This document shows, piece after piece, positions 6,062 through 12,703 of a DNA stretch of 18,279 nucleotides. The stretch lies in NCBI GenBank assembly GCA_934409175.1, contig CAKRVX010000035.1, forward strand, positions 1 to 18,279, read 5' to 3'. The notes below the pieces were generated by a model that did not search any database, had not been told where the DNA came from, and worked only from the letters and a program-made list of their open reading frames with translations. Numbering within the stretch: the stretch's first letter is position 1; every line of letters starts with the position of its first letter. Position numbers and translations under genes: made by a program. This stretch comes from an uncultured Blautia sp. GTDB lineage: Bacteria > Bacillota > Clostridia > Lachnospirales > Lachnospiraceae.

Positions 6062-7984
6062 GTGGAGATCATCAGTAAAAAATGGAACCATACATTACTG
6101 TTTGTTTTATTGGTCATCGCTTTTTCCATGGGATTTTTTGGACTTATGTACCGGTTAAATAATAAATATACTGCCGGGGGAAGCAAAGCAATTCAGGGAA
6201 TTTTATATGTAGAAGAAAATTCTTCTGTCTGTTATCTGGACAGGGAATGGGAATATTATCCAAATGTTCTTCTTACGCCAGATCTTCTGAAGAGAAAGAA
6301 AGGAGATTATTATTGCCGCTATATATCCATAGGCGAATATGGCGGAATGGATCTGGGTGAAAAGAACAGATCGCCTTTTGGCAGTGGTACTTACCGACTT
6401 ACTGTAGTTTTACCGGAGGAAGAAAAAATTTACGGCATTTCGCTTACGGAAGTTTTTTCAGCCTATCGTCTGTATATTGATGGAAAACTGGTCGGCCAGG
6501 TGGGAAATCCGGATCCGGATCATTATGTGGAAGAAATTCAGAACAGGGTATTTACATTTCGGGGAAAAGGTACTGTGGAGATTATGATCGCAGTTACGGA
6601 TAAAAGCTCTGTATCTTCCGGAATTCAGTATGTACCCATGTTTGGAACACCTCTTCAGCTTAACCTGATCAGAGGAGTGACAGTATTGGTGGATGCTGTT
6701 TTTCTTGCCCTGGGAATTTTTGTGCTGAGTTTCTGTGTGTATATGTTTTGGAAAACGAAGAAAGTGGAATTGGCATATTTTTGCATAATCTGTATTTGTG
6801 TTTTGGGATATACGTGTTATCCGCTGGTTCATGCGTTTATCCCGGTGAAAGCACAGCCCTGGTATGGAATAGAGAGTTTGTTCTATTATCTGATGTTTGC
6901 CGGAATAATCCTTCTTCAGCAGAGAATTCTGGAAGAGGAAGATAAAAAAACGGAACTGGCAGCCGGGATTCTTGCAGCGGCTGGTGCAGGGGTATTTATT
7001 ACAGAACTGCTGGCTTCCGGAATGCAAAGTGCAGGCGGATTATATCTGGTATCCCAGGTGACAGAAGGAATGAAGTGGCTGACAGCTTTTTATCTGATAT
7101 GGAAAACAATAAGACGCAGCAGCGACAGATATTTCAGCGTTATGCTGGCTGGAACCGTGATATATGGATGTTCGCTGGCTTCCGACCGTATCGGGCGTTT
7201 ATATGAGCCTGTTGTGGGTGGATGGTTTCCGGAAATCGGAGGAGCAGCGCTGGTATTTTGCGTGGGGATAATCCTGTGGAAGGAGATTGCGGATGCTTAC
7301 AGGTTCCGTCTTACGTATTCTCAGTACAGTAGACTGATGGAACAAAGACTTCTGATGCAGCAGCAGCATTATGAGGAGCTGTCAGAGAAAATGCAGGAAA
7401 TCAGCAGAATGCGTCATGATATGCGCCATCATCTTCGGATTCTTCAGGCTTATGTAAAAGAGGGGCGATATAAAGAACTGGAAAAGTATCTGGCAGAGTA
7501 CAGCGCTGTGGCAGAACAGAAAGATCACACGATCTGTTATTGTTCCAATATGGCGGTAGATGCAGTGGTTCATTATTATGCGAAGATATTAGAACAGAAA
7601 AATATCACGTTTACCTGTGATATGACAATACCCCGAAATACAGGAATTTCAGACATGGATCTTTGCCGGCTTTTCGGAAATCTGCTGGAAAATGCAGTGG
7701 AAGCAGTCAGTGCTCAGAATACGGCAGATTATCCCTGTATACAGCTTACTGTAAGAATGAAGAACCAGAAACTTCTGATTGAAATTGTAAATACCTGCAG
7801 GAGTTCTGTGGTGAAAAAGGGAGAACGGATTTATTCTACAAAACATGAGGGATTTGGTATAGGAACTGCCTCTGTGACTGAAGTGGCACACAAATACGGA
7901 GGGCTGGCAGATTTCAGGGCAGAAGACGGAGTTTTCAGAGTAAATATTTTTCTTCCACTGAAAATCGTTCAGCAGAAATCATAA
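6062..7984 (+). CDS. Sensor histidine kinase with 7TMR-DISM-like sensor and GHKL ATPase (AgrC/HPK10-like)
   Basis: This is a membrane sensor kinase of about 640 residues. One N-terminal span (~10-32) leads to a ~170-residue extracytoplasmic beta-rich domain containing GTYRLTVVLP and YRLYIDGKLVGQVG, like sugar-binding-type jelly rolls. Seven hydrophobic segments follow (~206-410), then a helical linker. The phosphoacceptor box is RMRHDMRHHL (His ~452), followed by an N-box NLLENAVEAV (~540) and G-box GFGIGTASV. This is the 7TMR-DISM plan fused to an HPK10/GHKL kinase, the class that usually partners LytTR regulators. One lies convergently at 8013-8732. Start problem: GTG 6062 overlaps its own Shine-Dalgarno AAGGAGG (6056-6062), while ATC 6068 or 6071 has correct spacing. 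The frame is closed by TAG at 6053. Confidence 0.92.
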   Translation: MEIISKKWNHTLLFVLLVIAFSMGFFGLMYRLNNKYTAGGSKAIQGILYVEENSSVCYLDREWEYYPNVLLTPDLLKRKKGDYYCRYISIGEYGGMDLGEKNRSPFGSGTYRLTVVLPEEEKIYGISLTEVFSAYRLYIDGKLVGQVGNPDPDHYVEEIQNRVFTFRGKGTVEIMIAVTDKSSVSSGIQYVPMFGTPLQLNLIRGVTVLVDAVFLALGIFVLSFCVYMFWKTKKVELAYFCIICICVLGYTCYPLVHAFIPVKAQPWYGIESLFYYLMFAGIILLQQRILEEEDKKTELAAGILAAAGAGVFITELLASGMQSAGGLYLVSQVTEGMKWLTAFYLIWKTIRRSSDRYFSVMLAGTVIYGCSLASDRIGRLYEPVVGGWFPEIGGAALVFCVGIILWKEIADAYRFRLTYSQYSRLMEQRLLMQQQHYEELSEKMQEISRMRHDMRHHLRILQAYVKEGRYKELEKYLAEYSAVAEQKDHTICYCSNMAVDAVVHYYAKILEQKNITFTCDMTIPRNTGISDMDLCRLFGNLLENAVEAVSAQNTADYPCIQLTVRMKNQKLLIEIVNTCRSSVVKKGERIYSTKHEGFGIGTASVTEVAHKYGGLADFRAEDGVFRVNIFLPLKIVQQKS

Positions 7985-7986
7985 AG

Positions 7987-8014
7987 AAAGATGCATATCC
8001 ATGCATCTTTTTTT
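7987..8014. terminator. Shared terminator between convergent kinase and regulator genes
   Basis: AAAGATGCAT (7987-7996) pairs perfectly with ATGCATCTTT (8001-8010) around a 4-base ATCC loop. A seven-T run (8008-8014) serves the plus strand. On the minus strand the distal side reads CTTTCTTTAT, a weaker T-rich tail, so it may act both ways. It starts two bases after the kinase stop, and its T-run overlaps the regulator stop codon (8013-8015). Confidence 0.88.
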
Positions 8015-8732
8015 ATTTGTCGGAATCGAAAGAGAAAAGATATTCCAGGTAAGCTTTTTTTATTACATTGGATCCGCGTTTACGGATCGTGACAAGTTCC
8101 TGATTATCCAGCAGAAAACCGTCATCGGTAGCTTGCAGGATGTGATCCATATTTACGATGCATCCTCTGTAACAGGAAAGAAAACAGTTCATGCCATGAA
8201 GCAGCTCCTCAAATTTCTGAAAGGTAATATAGGAACGGATGATTCCGGCCTGAGTATGTATCTGAACTGCATTTCTGTAAGTATCTGCGTAAAGAATACT
8301 TCTGACCGGAATGCGTACAGGGGTTCTGTCAGCGATCAGATCGATATATCTGGAATCCTGAGCGCGTTGGAGCTGAACTGCATCCAGAATATTTTCCAGT
8401 TTTTCCGCTTTAAAAGGTTTTAAAAGATAATAGAAAGCCTGAACATCATAACTTTCTACAGCGTAGCAATCACTGCTGGTAATAAAAATCAGAGGAGTCT
8501 GATCACTGGCCGCACGGATTTTTCTGGCCGCATCCATACCAGTCATTCCTGTCATATAGATATCCAGGATGATCAGATGAAAATGTTCAGGAATATAATC
8601 CTGGAAAAAGAGTTCTGCGTTGGTAAAACATGTAATTTTTGTGTCTGTATTATGCGATTCGTAATAAGAAGATATGATTTTTTGGATAGAATTCAGATCT
8701 TCTGAAGAATCGTCGATTATTGCGATATTCAA
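8013..8732 (-). CDS. LytTR-family response regulator (AgrA-like)
   Basis: This is a 239-residue cytoplasmic DNA-binding regulator. The receiver domain (~1-120) shows the acidic pair D7-D8 in IIDDS, phosphoacceptor D57 in LDIYM, T85 in ITSS and K105 in LLKPF. The LytTR DNA-binding domain (~135-235) has the usual IPVRSILYADTYRNAVQIHT opening and the F...YRGCIVNMDHI block. The start is TTG at 8732 with CAGGAGGT (8746-8739) six bases upstream. LytTR regulators usually pair with GHKL kinases such as the convergent gene at 6062-7984, and no other kinase is in the window, so pairing is likely though the convergent arrangement is less common. Target genes are unknown; the divergent gene at 8974 and the surface-protein operon are candidates. 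Confidence 0.95.
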   Translation of the reverse strand: MNIAIIDDSSEDLNSIQKIISSYYESHNTDTKITCFTNAELFFQDYIPEHFHLIILDIYMTGMTGMDAARKIRAASDQTPLIFITSSDCYAVESYDVQAFYYLLKPFKAEKLENILDAVQLQRAQDSRYIDLIADRTPVRIPVRSILYADTYRNAVQIHTQAGIIRSYITFQKFEELLHGMNCFLSCYRGCIVNMDHILQATDDGFLLDNQELVTIRKRGSNVIKKAYLEYLFSFDSDK

Positions 8733-8765
8733 CGGAATACCTCCTGCGTATTTAATAATATGTCT

Positions 8766-8794
8766 ATTTTAGCTTATTTTGTTATCTGGTTCAA
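8766..8794 (-). promoter_or_regulatory. Promoter for the LytTR regulator
   Basis: On the minus strand, TTGAAC (8794-8789) and TAAAAT (8771-8766) lie 17 bases apart, a 4/6 and 5/6 match to the sigma-A boxes. They place the transcript start about 30 bases before the TTG start codon. The next gene is divergent, so this region controls both directions. Confidence 0.55.
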
Positions 8795-8839
8795 GTGGAT
8801 GCTTTATTTCACGGAAAATGTCGTTTCATCCCATGTGTC

Positions 8840-8868
8840 TTGAAATATATTTCCAGATTTTTTATAGT
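8840..8868 (+). promoter_or_regulatory. Promoter for leader ORF and secreted protein
   Basis: TTGAAA (8840-8845) and TATAGT (8863-8868) are separated by exactly 17 bases, each a 5/6 match to sigma-A boxes. Transcription would begin near 8875, leaving a ~100-base leader before the secreted-protein start at 8974. It is divergent from the regulator promoter at 8794-8766. I found no clear LytTR-type direct repeats between the two. Confidence 0.7.
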
Positions 8869-8907
8869 AAATACATGGATAACCTTTAGAGAAAAAAGGA
8901 AAAGCAT

Positions 8908-8961
8908 ATGCCGGATATCCTGCGCGTAGATGGAAAAGAAAAAAGTATTTTTAGAAAGTGA
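8908..8961 (+). CDS. Possible 17-residue leader peptide
   Basis: ATG 8908 lies 7 bases after AAGGA (8896-8900), a better Shine-Dalgarno arrangement than the main gene has. The 17 codons encode a charged peptide starting MPDILRVDG and ending at TGA 8959-8961. The stop directly abuts the AAGG of the next ribosome site, so translational coupling to the secreted-protein gene is possible. It lies wholly within the predicted transcript leader. It could be fortuitous, since a ribosome site and short frame of this kind can arise by chance in AG-rich DNA. Confidence 0.35.
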   Translation: MPDILRVDGKEKSIFRK

Positions 8962-8973
8962 AGGTAGATGATT

Positions 8974-9789
8974 ATGAAAAACTGGAAAAAACTGATGGCA
9001 GGTCTTTGCACAGTGGCGATGATCGGTTCTGCATCAATGCCTGTATGGGCAGCGGAGGATGATACTGCACAGGAAGCGGAAGAAGATGGAGATGTTGCGG
9101 ACATAACAGAATCACTGGTAGGACTGTGGAAAGACAGCGCTGGAGATATTTACGGATTTTATAAGGATTATACCTTCTTCGGACAGTGGCAGGATGAAGA
9201 TCAGGATGTATTAGGAAATTATGCACTTACTTCGGACGGAGATTATACTGCTCTGGCTATGTATTTTGCAGATGCTGAAGGAAATATCGACAAAGAAAAT
9301 CCCGTAACCTATCTGGTTCTTGCAAATACAGATGAAAATGTTCTGGAGCTTTATGATGCAGACAGTGAAGAACTCACTGCAACTCTGGAACCTTATGAGG
9401 CAGAAGGCGAAGAAAAAGATTACAATGAAGTATATCAGCAGATGGGAGAAACCCTGACAGAATGCTATAAAGGCACTACAGATGCGGGAGAAACTTTTGT
9501 TTATGCAGATAATGAGGATGGAAGTTTCTGTTCCGTACTGGTGCTGAATGATGAAAATCAGTATGTAAGCTTTATCGGCAAAGGTACTCTTGATGAGGAA
9601 AATGCGACAGTTACTATTACAGATGAAATTTCTGAGATGGCACTGACTTTCGGAGTAACAGTAAATGATGATGATACCCTTACGCTTGATATGGGTGACC
9701 TGGGAACTGCAACAGTAGAGAAGGCAGCTATTGCCAATGCTGTTCAGGCCCTGAAATACTCAGTAGAAAACGGAACACCAATGAACTGA
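8974..9789 (+). CDS. Secreted acidic protein of unknown function
   Basis: I do not recognise this gene. From ATG 8974 it encodes 271 residues with a clear signal peptide (MKNWKKLMAG core, cleavage near VWA|AEDD, ~residue 27). There is no lipobox, membrane anchor or LPxTG, so the mature protein should be released or loosely held. The mature part is very rich in Asp and Glu. It looks like two beta-strand-rich halves: one starting LVGLWKDSAGDIYGFYKDYTF (~48-130; the LVGLW opening recalls lipocalin-like folds), the other starting GTTDAGETFVYADNEDGSF (~155-255), with two cysteines (in TECYKG and FCSV). ATG 8968, two codons upstream, is too close to the AAGG site, so 8974 is preferred. It is monocistronic, with its own promoter and terminator. 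Confidence 0.85.
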   Translation: MKNWKKLMAGLCTVAMIGSASMPVWAAEDDTAQEAEEDGDVADITESLVGLWKDSAGDIYGFYKDYTFFGQWQDEDQDVLGNYALTSDGDYTALAMYFADAEGNIDKENPVTYLVLANTDENVLELYDADSEELTATLEPYEAEGEEKDYNEVYQQMGETLTECYKGTTDAGETFVYADNEDGSFCSVLVLNDENQYVSFIGKGTLDEENATVTITDEISEMALTFGVTVNDDDTLTLDMGDLGTATVEKAAIANAVQALKYSVENGTPMN

Positions 9790-9800
9790 AAACTGAACAG

Positions 9801-9835
9801 AAAATCCCTCTGTCGATCTGGCAGAGGGATTTTTT
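9801..9835 (+). terminator. Intrinsic terminator after the secreted-protein gene
   Basis: ATCCCTCTG (9804-9812) pairs perfectly with CAGAGGGAT (9822-9830) around a 9-base loop. The stem can lengthen through AAA against TTT, and a T-run (9830-9835) follows. It lies 11 bases after the stop codon. Confidence 0.92.
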
Positions 9836-9849
9836 CTTGTGTCACCTAT

Positions 9850-9878
9850 TTGCCACGGTATTTTCTATGTGCTATAAT
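9850..9878 (+). promoter_or_regulatory. Promoter for the ABC-F gene
   Basis: TTGCCA (9850-9855) and perfect TATAAT (9873-9878) are spaced by 17 bases, directly after the preceding terminator. The transcript would start near 9885, about 43 bases before the ATG at 9928. This makes any reading of the ABC-F frame from the TTG at 9850 untenable, because that codon is the -35 box. Confidence 0.82.
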
Positions 9879-9927
9879 AAATCGGTTATCTGACAGCAGA
9901 AAAAATACGAAGAGAAAGGTTCATTTT

Positions 9928-11745
9928 ATGAATATTTTAAATATAGAACATGTATCCAAGGTATTTGGAGAAAAAGTGGTTCTTGATGACGTTTCTTACG
10001 GAATTCATCAGGGAGATAAGATTGGTATCATCGGCATCAATGGCACAGGGAAATCCACCATACTGAAGATTATTGCAGGTCTGGAAGAACCGGATGAAGG
10101 TCAGGTGATCACACAGAACGGACTGAGGATCACGTATCTGCCTCAGATGCCTGAATTCCCACAGGGATCCACAATTCTGGATTATGTGGCAGAGGGAAAA
10201 TGGCAGAAAGACTGGAGTACAGAAAGTGAAGCGCGGAATGTACTGAACAAGCTGGGAATCACAGATCATGAGGAAAAGATCGATCATCTGTCAGGCGGCC
10301 AGAAAAAAAGAGTGGCACTTGCCAGAACACTGGTGAATCCCTGTGATGTACTGCTTCTGGACGAACCAACCAACCATCTGGATAATGAAATGGTTACCTG
10401 GCTGGAGGATTTTCTGCGTAAGTTTAAAGGCGTCGTGATCATGGTTACTCACGACAGATACTTCCTTGATAAAGTAACCAATAAAATTCTTGAAATTTCT
10501 CATGGAAGTTTATATGCGTATGAAGCAAACTATTCGAAATTCCTTGAACTTAAGGCAGAACGTGAAGAAATGGAACTCGCCAGTGAAAGAAAACGACAGA
10601 GCGTTCTTCGGATGGAACTGGAATGGGCGAAAAGAGGCTGCCGTGCCAGAAGCACCAAGCAGCGTGCACGTCTGGAACGCCTGGAAGCTCTGAAGAATGG
10701 AAAGGCACCTGTCCGTGATGCAAACGTGGAGCTTGATTCCGTAGAGACACGAATGGGCAAAAAGACCATAGAACTGCATCATATCAGCAAAAGCTTCGCA
10801 GAACGGAAGATTCTGGATGATTTCAACTATATTGTGCTGAAGAATCAGCGGTTGGGAATCATTGGGCCAAATGGCTGCGGTAAATCTACACTGATCAAGA
10901 TCATAGATGGAGTGATTCAGCCTGATTCCGGTGAGGTGGAGATTGGTGAGACGATACGTATCGGATACTTTGCACAGGAAGTGCCGGACATGGATACAAA
11001 TCAGCGTGTGATCGACTACATCCGTGACGTAGCAGAATATATTCCAACCAGAGACGGTAAGATTACGGCATCTATGATGCTGGAACGTTTTCTTTTCGAT
11101 TCATCCATGCAGTATGCACCTATTGCCAAACTTTCAGGAGGAGAAAAGAGAAGACTGTATCTTCTGAAAGTTCTGATGGAAGCACCGAATGTATTGCTTC
11201 TGGATGAGCCGAGCAATGATCTGGATATTCCTACGCTGACTATTCTGGAGGATTACCTGAATTCTTTTGCCGGGATTGTCATTGCAGTATCTCATGACAG
11301 ATATTTTCTGGATAATATTGTGGACAGGATCTTTGCTTTCGAAGGGGAGGGAAGATTGACGCAGTATGAAGGTGGATATACGGATTATGCAGAAGCATGT
11401 GGCTGTAAAAATACAGACACTGTTAGTACGGAAAACGGAAACAAAGCTGATCCTGAGAAGAAAAAGGCGGCTCAGGCAGAATGGAAACAGAACCGTCCCC
11501 AGAAACTGAAATTTACATACAAAGAGCAGAGAGAATTTGAGACTATTGATGATGATATCGCTGCACTGGAAGAAAAACTTGAAAAACTGGATCAGGATAT
11601 GGCAGCCAATGCAACCAATTCCATGAAGCTTCGTGAGATCATGGAAGAAAAAGAAAATACCCAGAAGGAATTGGATGAGAAAATGGACCGCTGGGTGTAT
11701 TTAAATGATCTGGCTGAAAGAATTGAAGCTCAGAAAAATATCTGA
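9928..11745 (+). CDS. ABC-F family ATPase, Uup/YfmR-like
   Basis: This is a 605-residue soluble protein with two ABC ATPase domains and no membrane spans, the ABC-F design that acts on ribosomes rather than in transport. Domain 1 has Walker A GINGTGKS (36-43), signature LSGGQ (121) and Walker B LLLDEPTNHLD (142). Domain 2 has GPNGCGKS (313), LSGGEK (402) and LLLDEPSNDLD (~423). The interdomain linker carries the WAKRGCRARSTKQRAR motif typical of Uup. A Lys/Glu-rich C-terminal coiled coil (~545-605), as in Uup, is present. Uup-type proteins help ribosomes past stalls, and a resistance role is not indicated. The start has AAAGG upstream. It leads a two-gene unit with the nuclease 21 bases on. 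Confidence 0.93.
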   Translation: MNILNIEHVSKVFGEKVVLDDVSYGIHQGDKIGIIGINGTGKSTILKIIAGLEEPDEGQVITQNGLRITYLPQMPEFPQGSTILDYVAEGKWQKDWSTESEARNVLNKLGITDHEEKIDHLSGGQKKRVALARTLVNPCDVLLLDEPTNHLDNEMVTWLEDFLRKFKGVVIMVTHDRYFLDKVTNKILEISHGSLYAYEANYSKFLELKAEREEMELASERKRQSVLRMELEWAKRGCRARSTKQRARLERLEALKNGKAPVRDANVELDSVETRMGKKTIELHHISKSFAERKILDDFNYIVLKNQRLGIIGPNGCGKSTLIKIIDGVIQPDSGEVEIGETIRIGYFAQEVPDMDTNQRVIDYIRDVAEYIPTRDGKITASMMLERFLFDSSMQYAPIAKLSGGEKRRLYLLKVLMEAPNVLLLDEPSNDLDIPTLTILEDYLNSFAGIVIAVSHDRYFLDNIVDRIFAFEGEGRLTQYEGGYTDYAEACGCKNTDTVSTENGNKADPEKKKAAQAEWKQNRPQKLKFTYKEQREFETIDDDIAALEEKLEKLDQDMAANATNSMKLREIMEEKENTQKELDEKMDRWVYLNDLAERIEAQKNI

Positions 11746-11766
11746 TAATAACCAGGAGATGGCATC

Positions 11767-12588
11767 ATGAGAAAGCTGAAGAGATTATTTGTTTATTGTA
11801 TGGTCCTTTTCTGGATTGGAACGGGAACCATTGCCTGCAGTTTTCAGGATGAACTGCAGAATACAGACACAGCTCAGAGTGCAGATACTACACAGAATGT
11901 CAGTATTTCGGGAACACAGGTTGATCCGGATAAACTTCCTGACTATTCGGGAAGTCCTTATATAGAGATTAATGATAATGTGCCGGATTTTCCGGAAGAA
12001 GATTATAATACAAAAGCTTTTGAAGCCTACAGTTCTCTGGACAGTCTGGGAAGATGCGGGGCTGCCTATGCAAACATTGACCGGTCTCTGATGCCTGCGG
12101 AAAAAAGAGGTAACATCAGTGAAATCAAACCTACAGGATGGCATCATTCAGAATATGATTTTATAGATGGAAAATCCCTGTATAACAGATGTCACCTGAT
12201 TGCCTATCAGCTTACAGCAGAGAATGCCAACGAAAGAAATCTGATCACAGGAACCAGATACATGAATGTAGAAGGAATGCTTCCATTTGAAAATAAAGTG
12301 GGGGATTATATCAGGAAAACGGATAATCATGTTTTATACCGTGTGACACCCATATTTGCCGGTGATGATCTGGTAGCAAGAGGAGTACAGATGGAAGCAG
12401 AGTCTGTAGAGGATTCGGGAAAAGAAATCCGGTTTAATGTGTTCTGTTACAATGTACATCCGGGAGTTTCCATTGATTATGGTTCCGGCGCCAACTGGGA
12501 GGATGACAACAGCACAGTACCGGCTGTTGAGGAGGCCACGGGTACAGAAACCTGGCCTGCATACAGCCATTTTTACAGATACTATTGA
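11767..12588 (+). CDS. DNA/RNA non-specific endonuclease, probable lipoprotein (EndA-like)
   Basis: This is a 273-residue exported nuclease of the beta-beta-alpha metal (NUC/EndA) family, which hydrolyses DNA and often RNA with Mg2+. A basic-hydrophobic leader ends GTGTIAC (Cys 24), a possible lipobox though Thr at -3 is not ideal, so membrane anchoring is likely but not certain. A low-complexity Gln/Thr/Ser/Asp linker follows to ~60. The catalytic block is YNRCHLIAYQL, with His 143 in the place of the DRGH histidine, then ENANERNLITGTRYMN, where Asn 155 or 158 would bind metal. The C-terminal part completes the fold. It has an AGGAG site, is 21 bases after the ABC-F gene, and its stop TGA lies inside the plsX -35 box. 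Roles could be nutrient scavenging or DNA uptake. Confidence 0.9.
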   Translation: MRKLKRLFVYCMVLFWIGTGTIACSFQDELQNTDTAQSADTTQNVSISGTQVDPDKLPDYSGSPYIEINDNVPDFPEEDYNTKAFEAYSSLDSLGRCGAAYANIDRSLMPAEKRGNISEIKPTGWHHSEYDFIDGKSLYNRCHLIAYQLTAENANERNLITGTRYMNVEGMLPFENKVGDYIRKTDNHVLYRVTPIFAGDDLVARGVQMEAESVEDSGKEIRFNVFCYNVHPGVSIDYGSGANWEDDNSTVPAVEEATGTETWPAYSHFYRYY

Positions 12589-12614
12589 CTTTTTTACAGG
12601 TTCTTTAGTATGAT
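12585..12614 (+). promoter_or_regulatory. plsX promoter overlapping the nuclease stop codon
   Basis: TTGACT (12585-12590) and TATGAT (12609-12614) are 18 bases apart, each 5/6 to consensus. The nuclease TGA (12586-12588) is inside the -35 box. The -10 sits within a GTATGATAC palindrome (12608-12616) that could be an operator half-resembling FapR-type TTAGTA sites. That reading is speculative. The predicted leader is about 80 bases long. Confidence 0.65.
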
Positions 12615-12703
12615 ACAGATTAGGTATGTTTTTGACCGGAAATAAAAAGAGACGGACTGTGGAAAAAATCACAGTGGTAAATGAAAAACAGGAGAGAACA
12701 GAT

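Noticed and set aside
5498..6091. Minus-strand open frame of 197 codons under the surface-protein gene
   Set aside because: It is antisense to well-supported coding sequence, with an implausible Cys/Phe/His-rich composition and no promoter or family resemblance.
8001..8423. Plus-strand open frame of 140 codons opposite the LytTR regulator
   Set aside because: It begins inside the shared terminator and is antisense to a gene with all receiver and LytTR motifs.
8733..8967. LytTR binding sites in the divergent promoter region
   Set aside because: I looked for paired direct repeats of the LytTR type with 12-13 base spacing and found only weak partial matches.
9850..9927. N-terminal extension of the ABC-F protein from TTG 9850
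   Set aside because: The codons run through the -35 and -10 promoter boxes, and the extension is not like the family, which starts at ATG 9928.
10510..10782. Several overlapping minus-strand frames in the ABC-F linker region
   Set aside because: They are stacked in alternative frames over the Arg/Lys/Glu-rich linker, where stop codons are rare by composition.
2387..12703. Mobile element carrying the accessory genes
   Set aside because: No transposase, integrase, relaxase, tRNA target or convincing flanking repeat is visible; a faint likeness of ATGATTACAGA (2390) to ATGATACAGA (12610) is too short to count.
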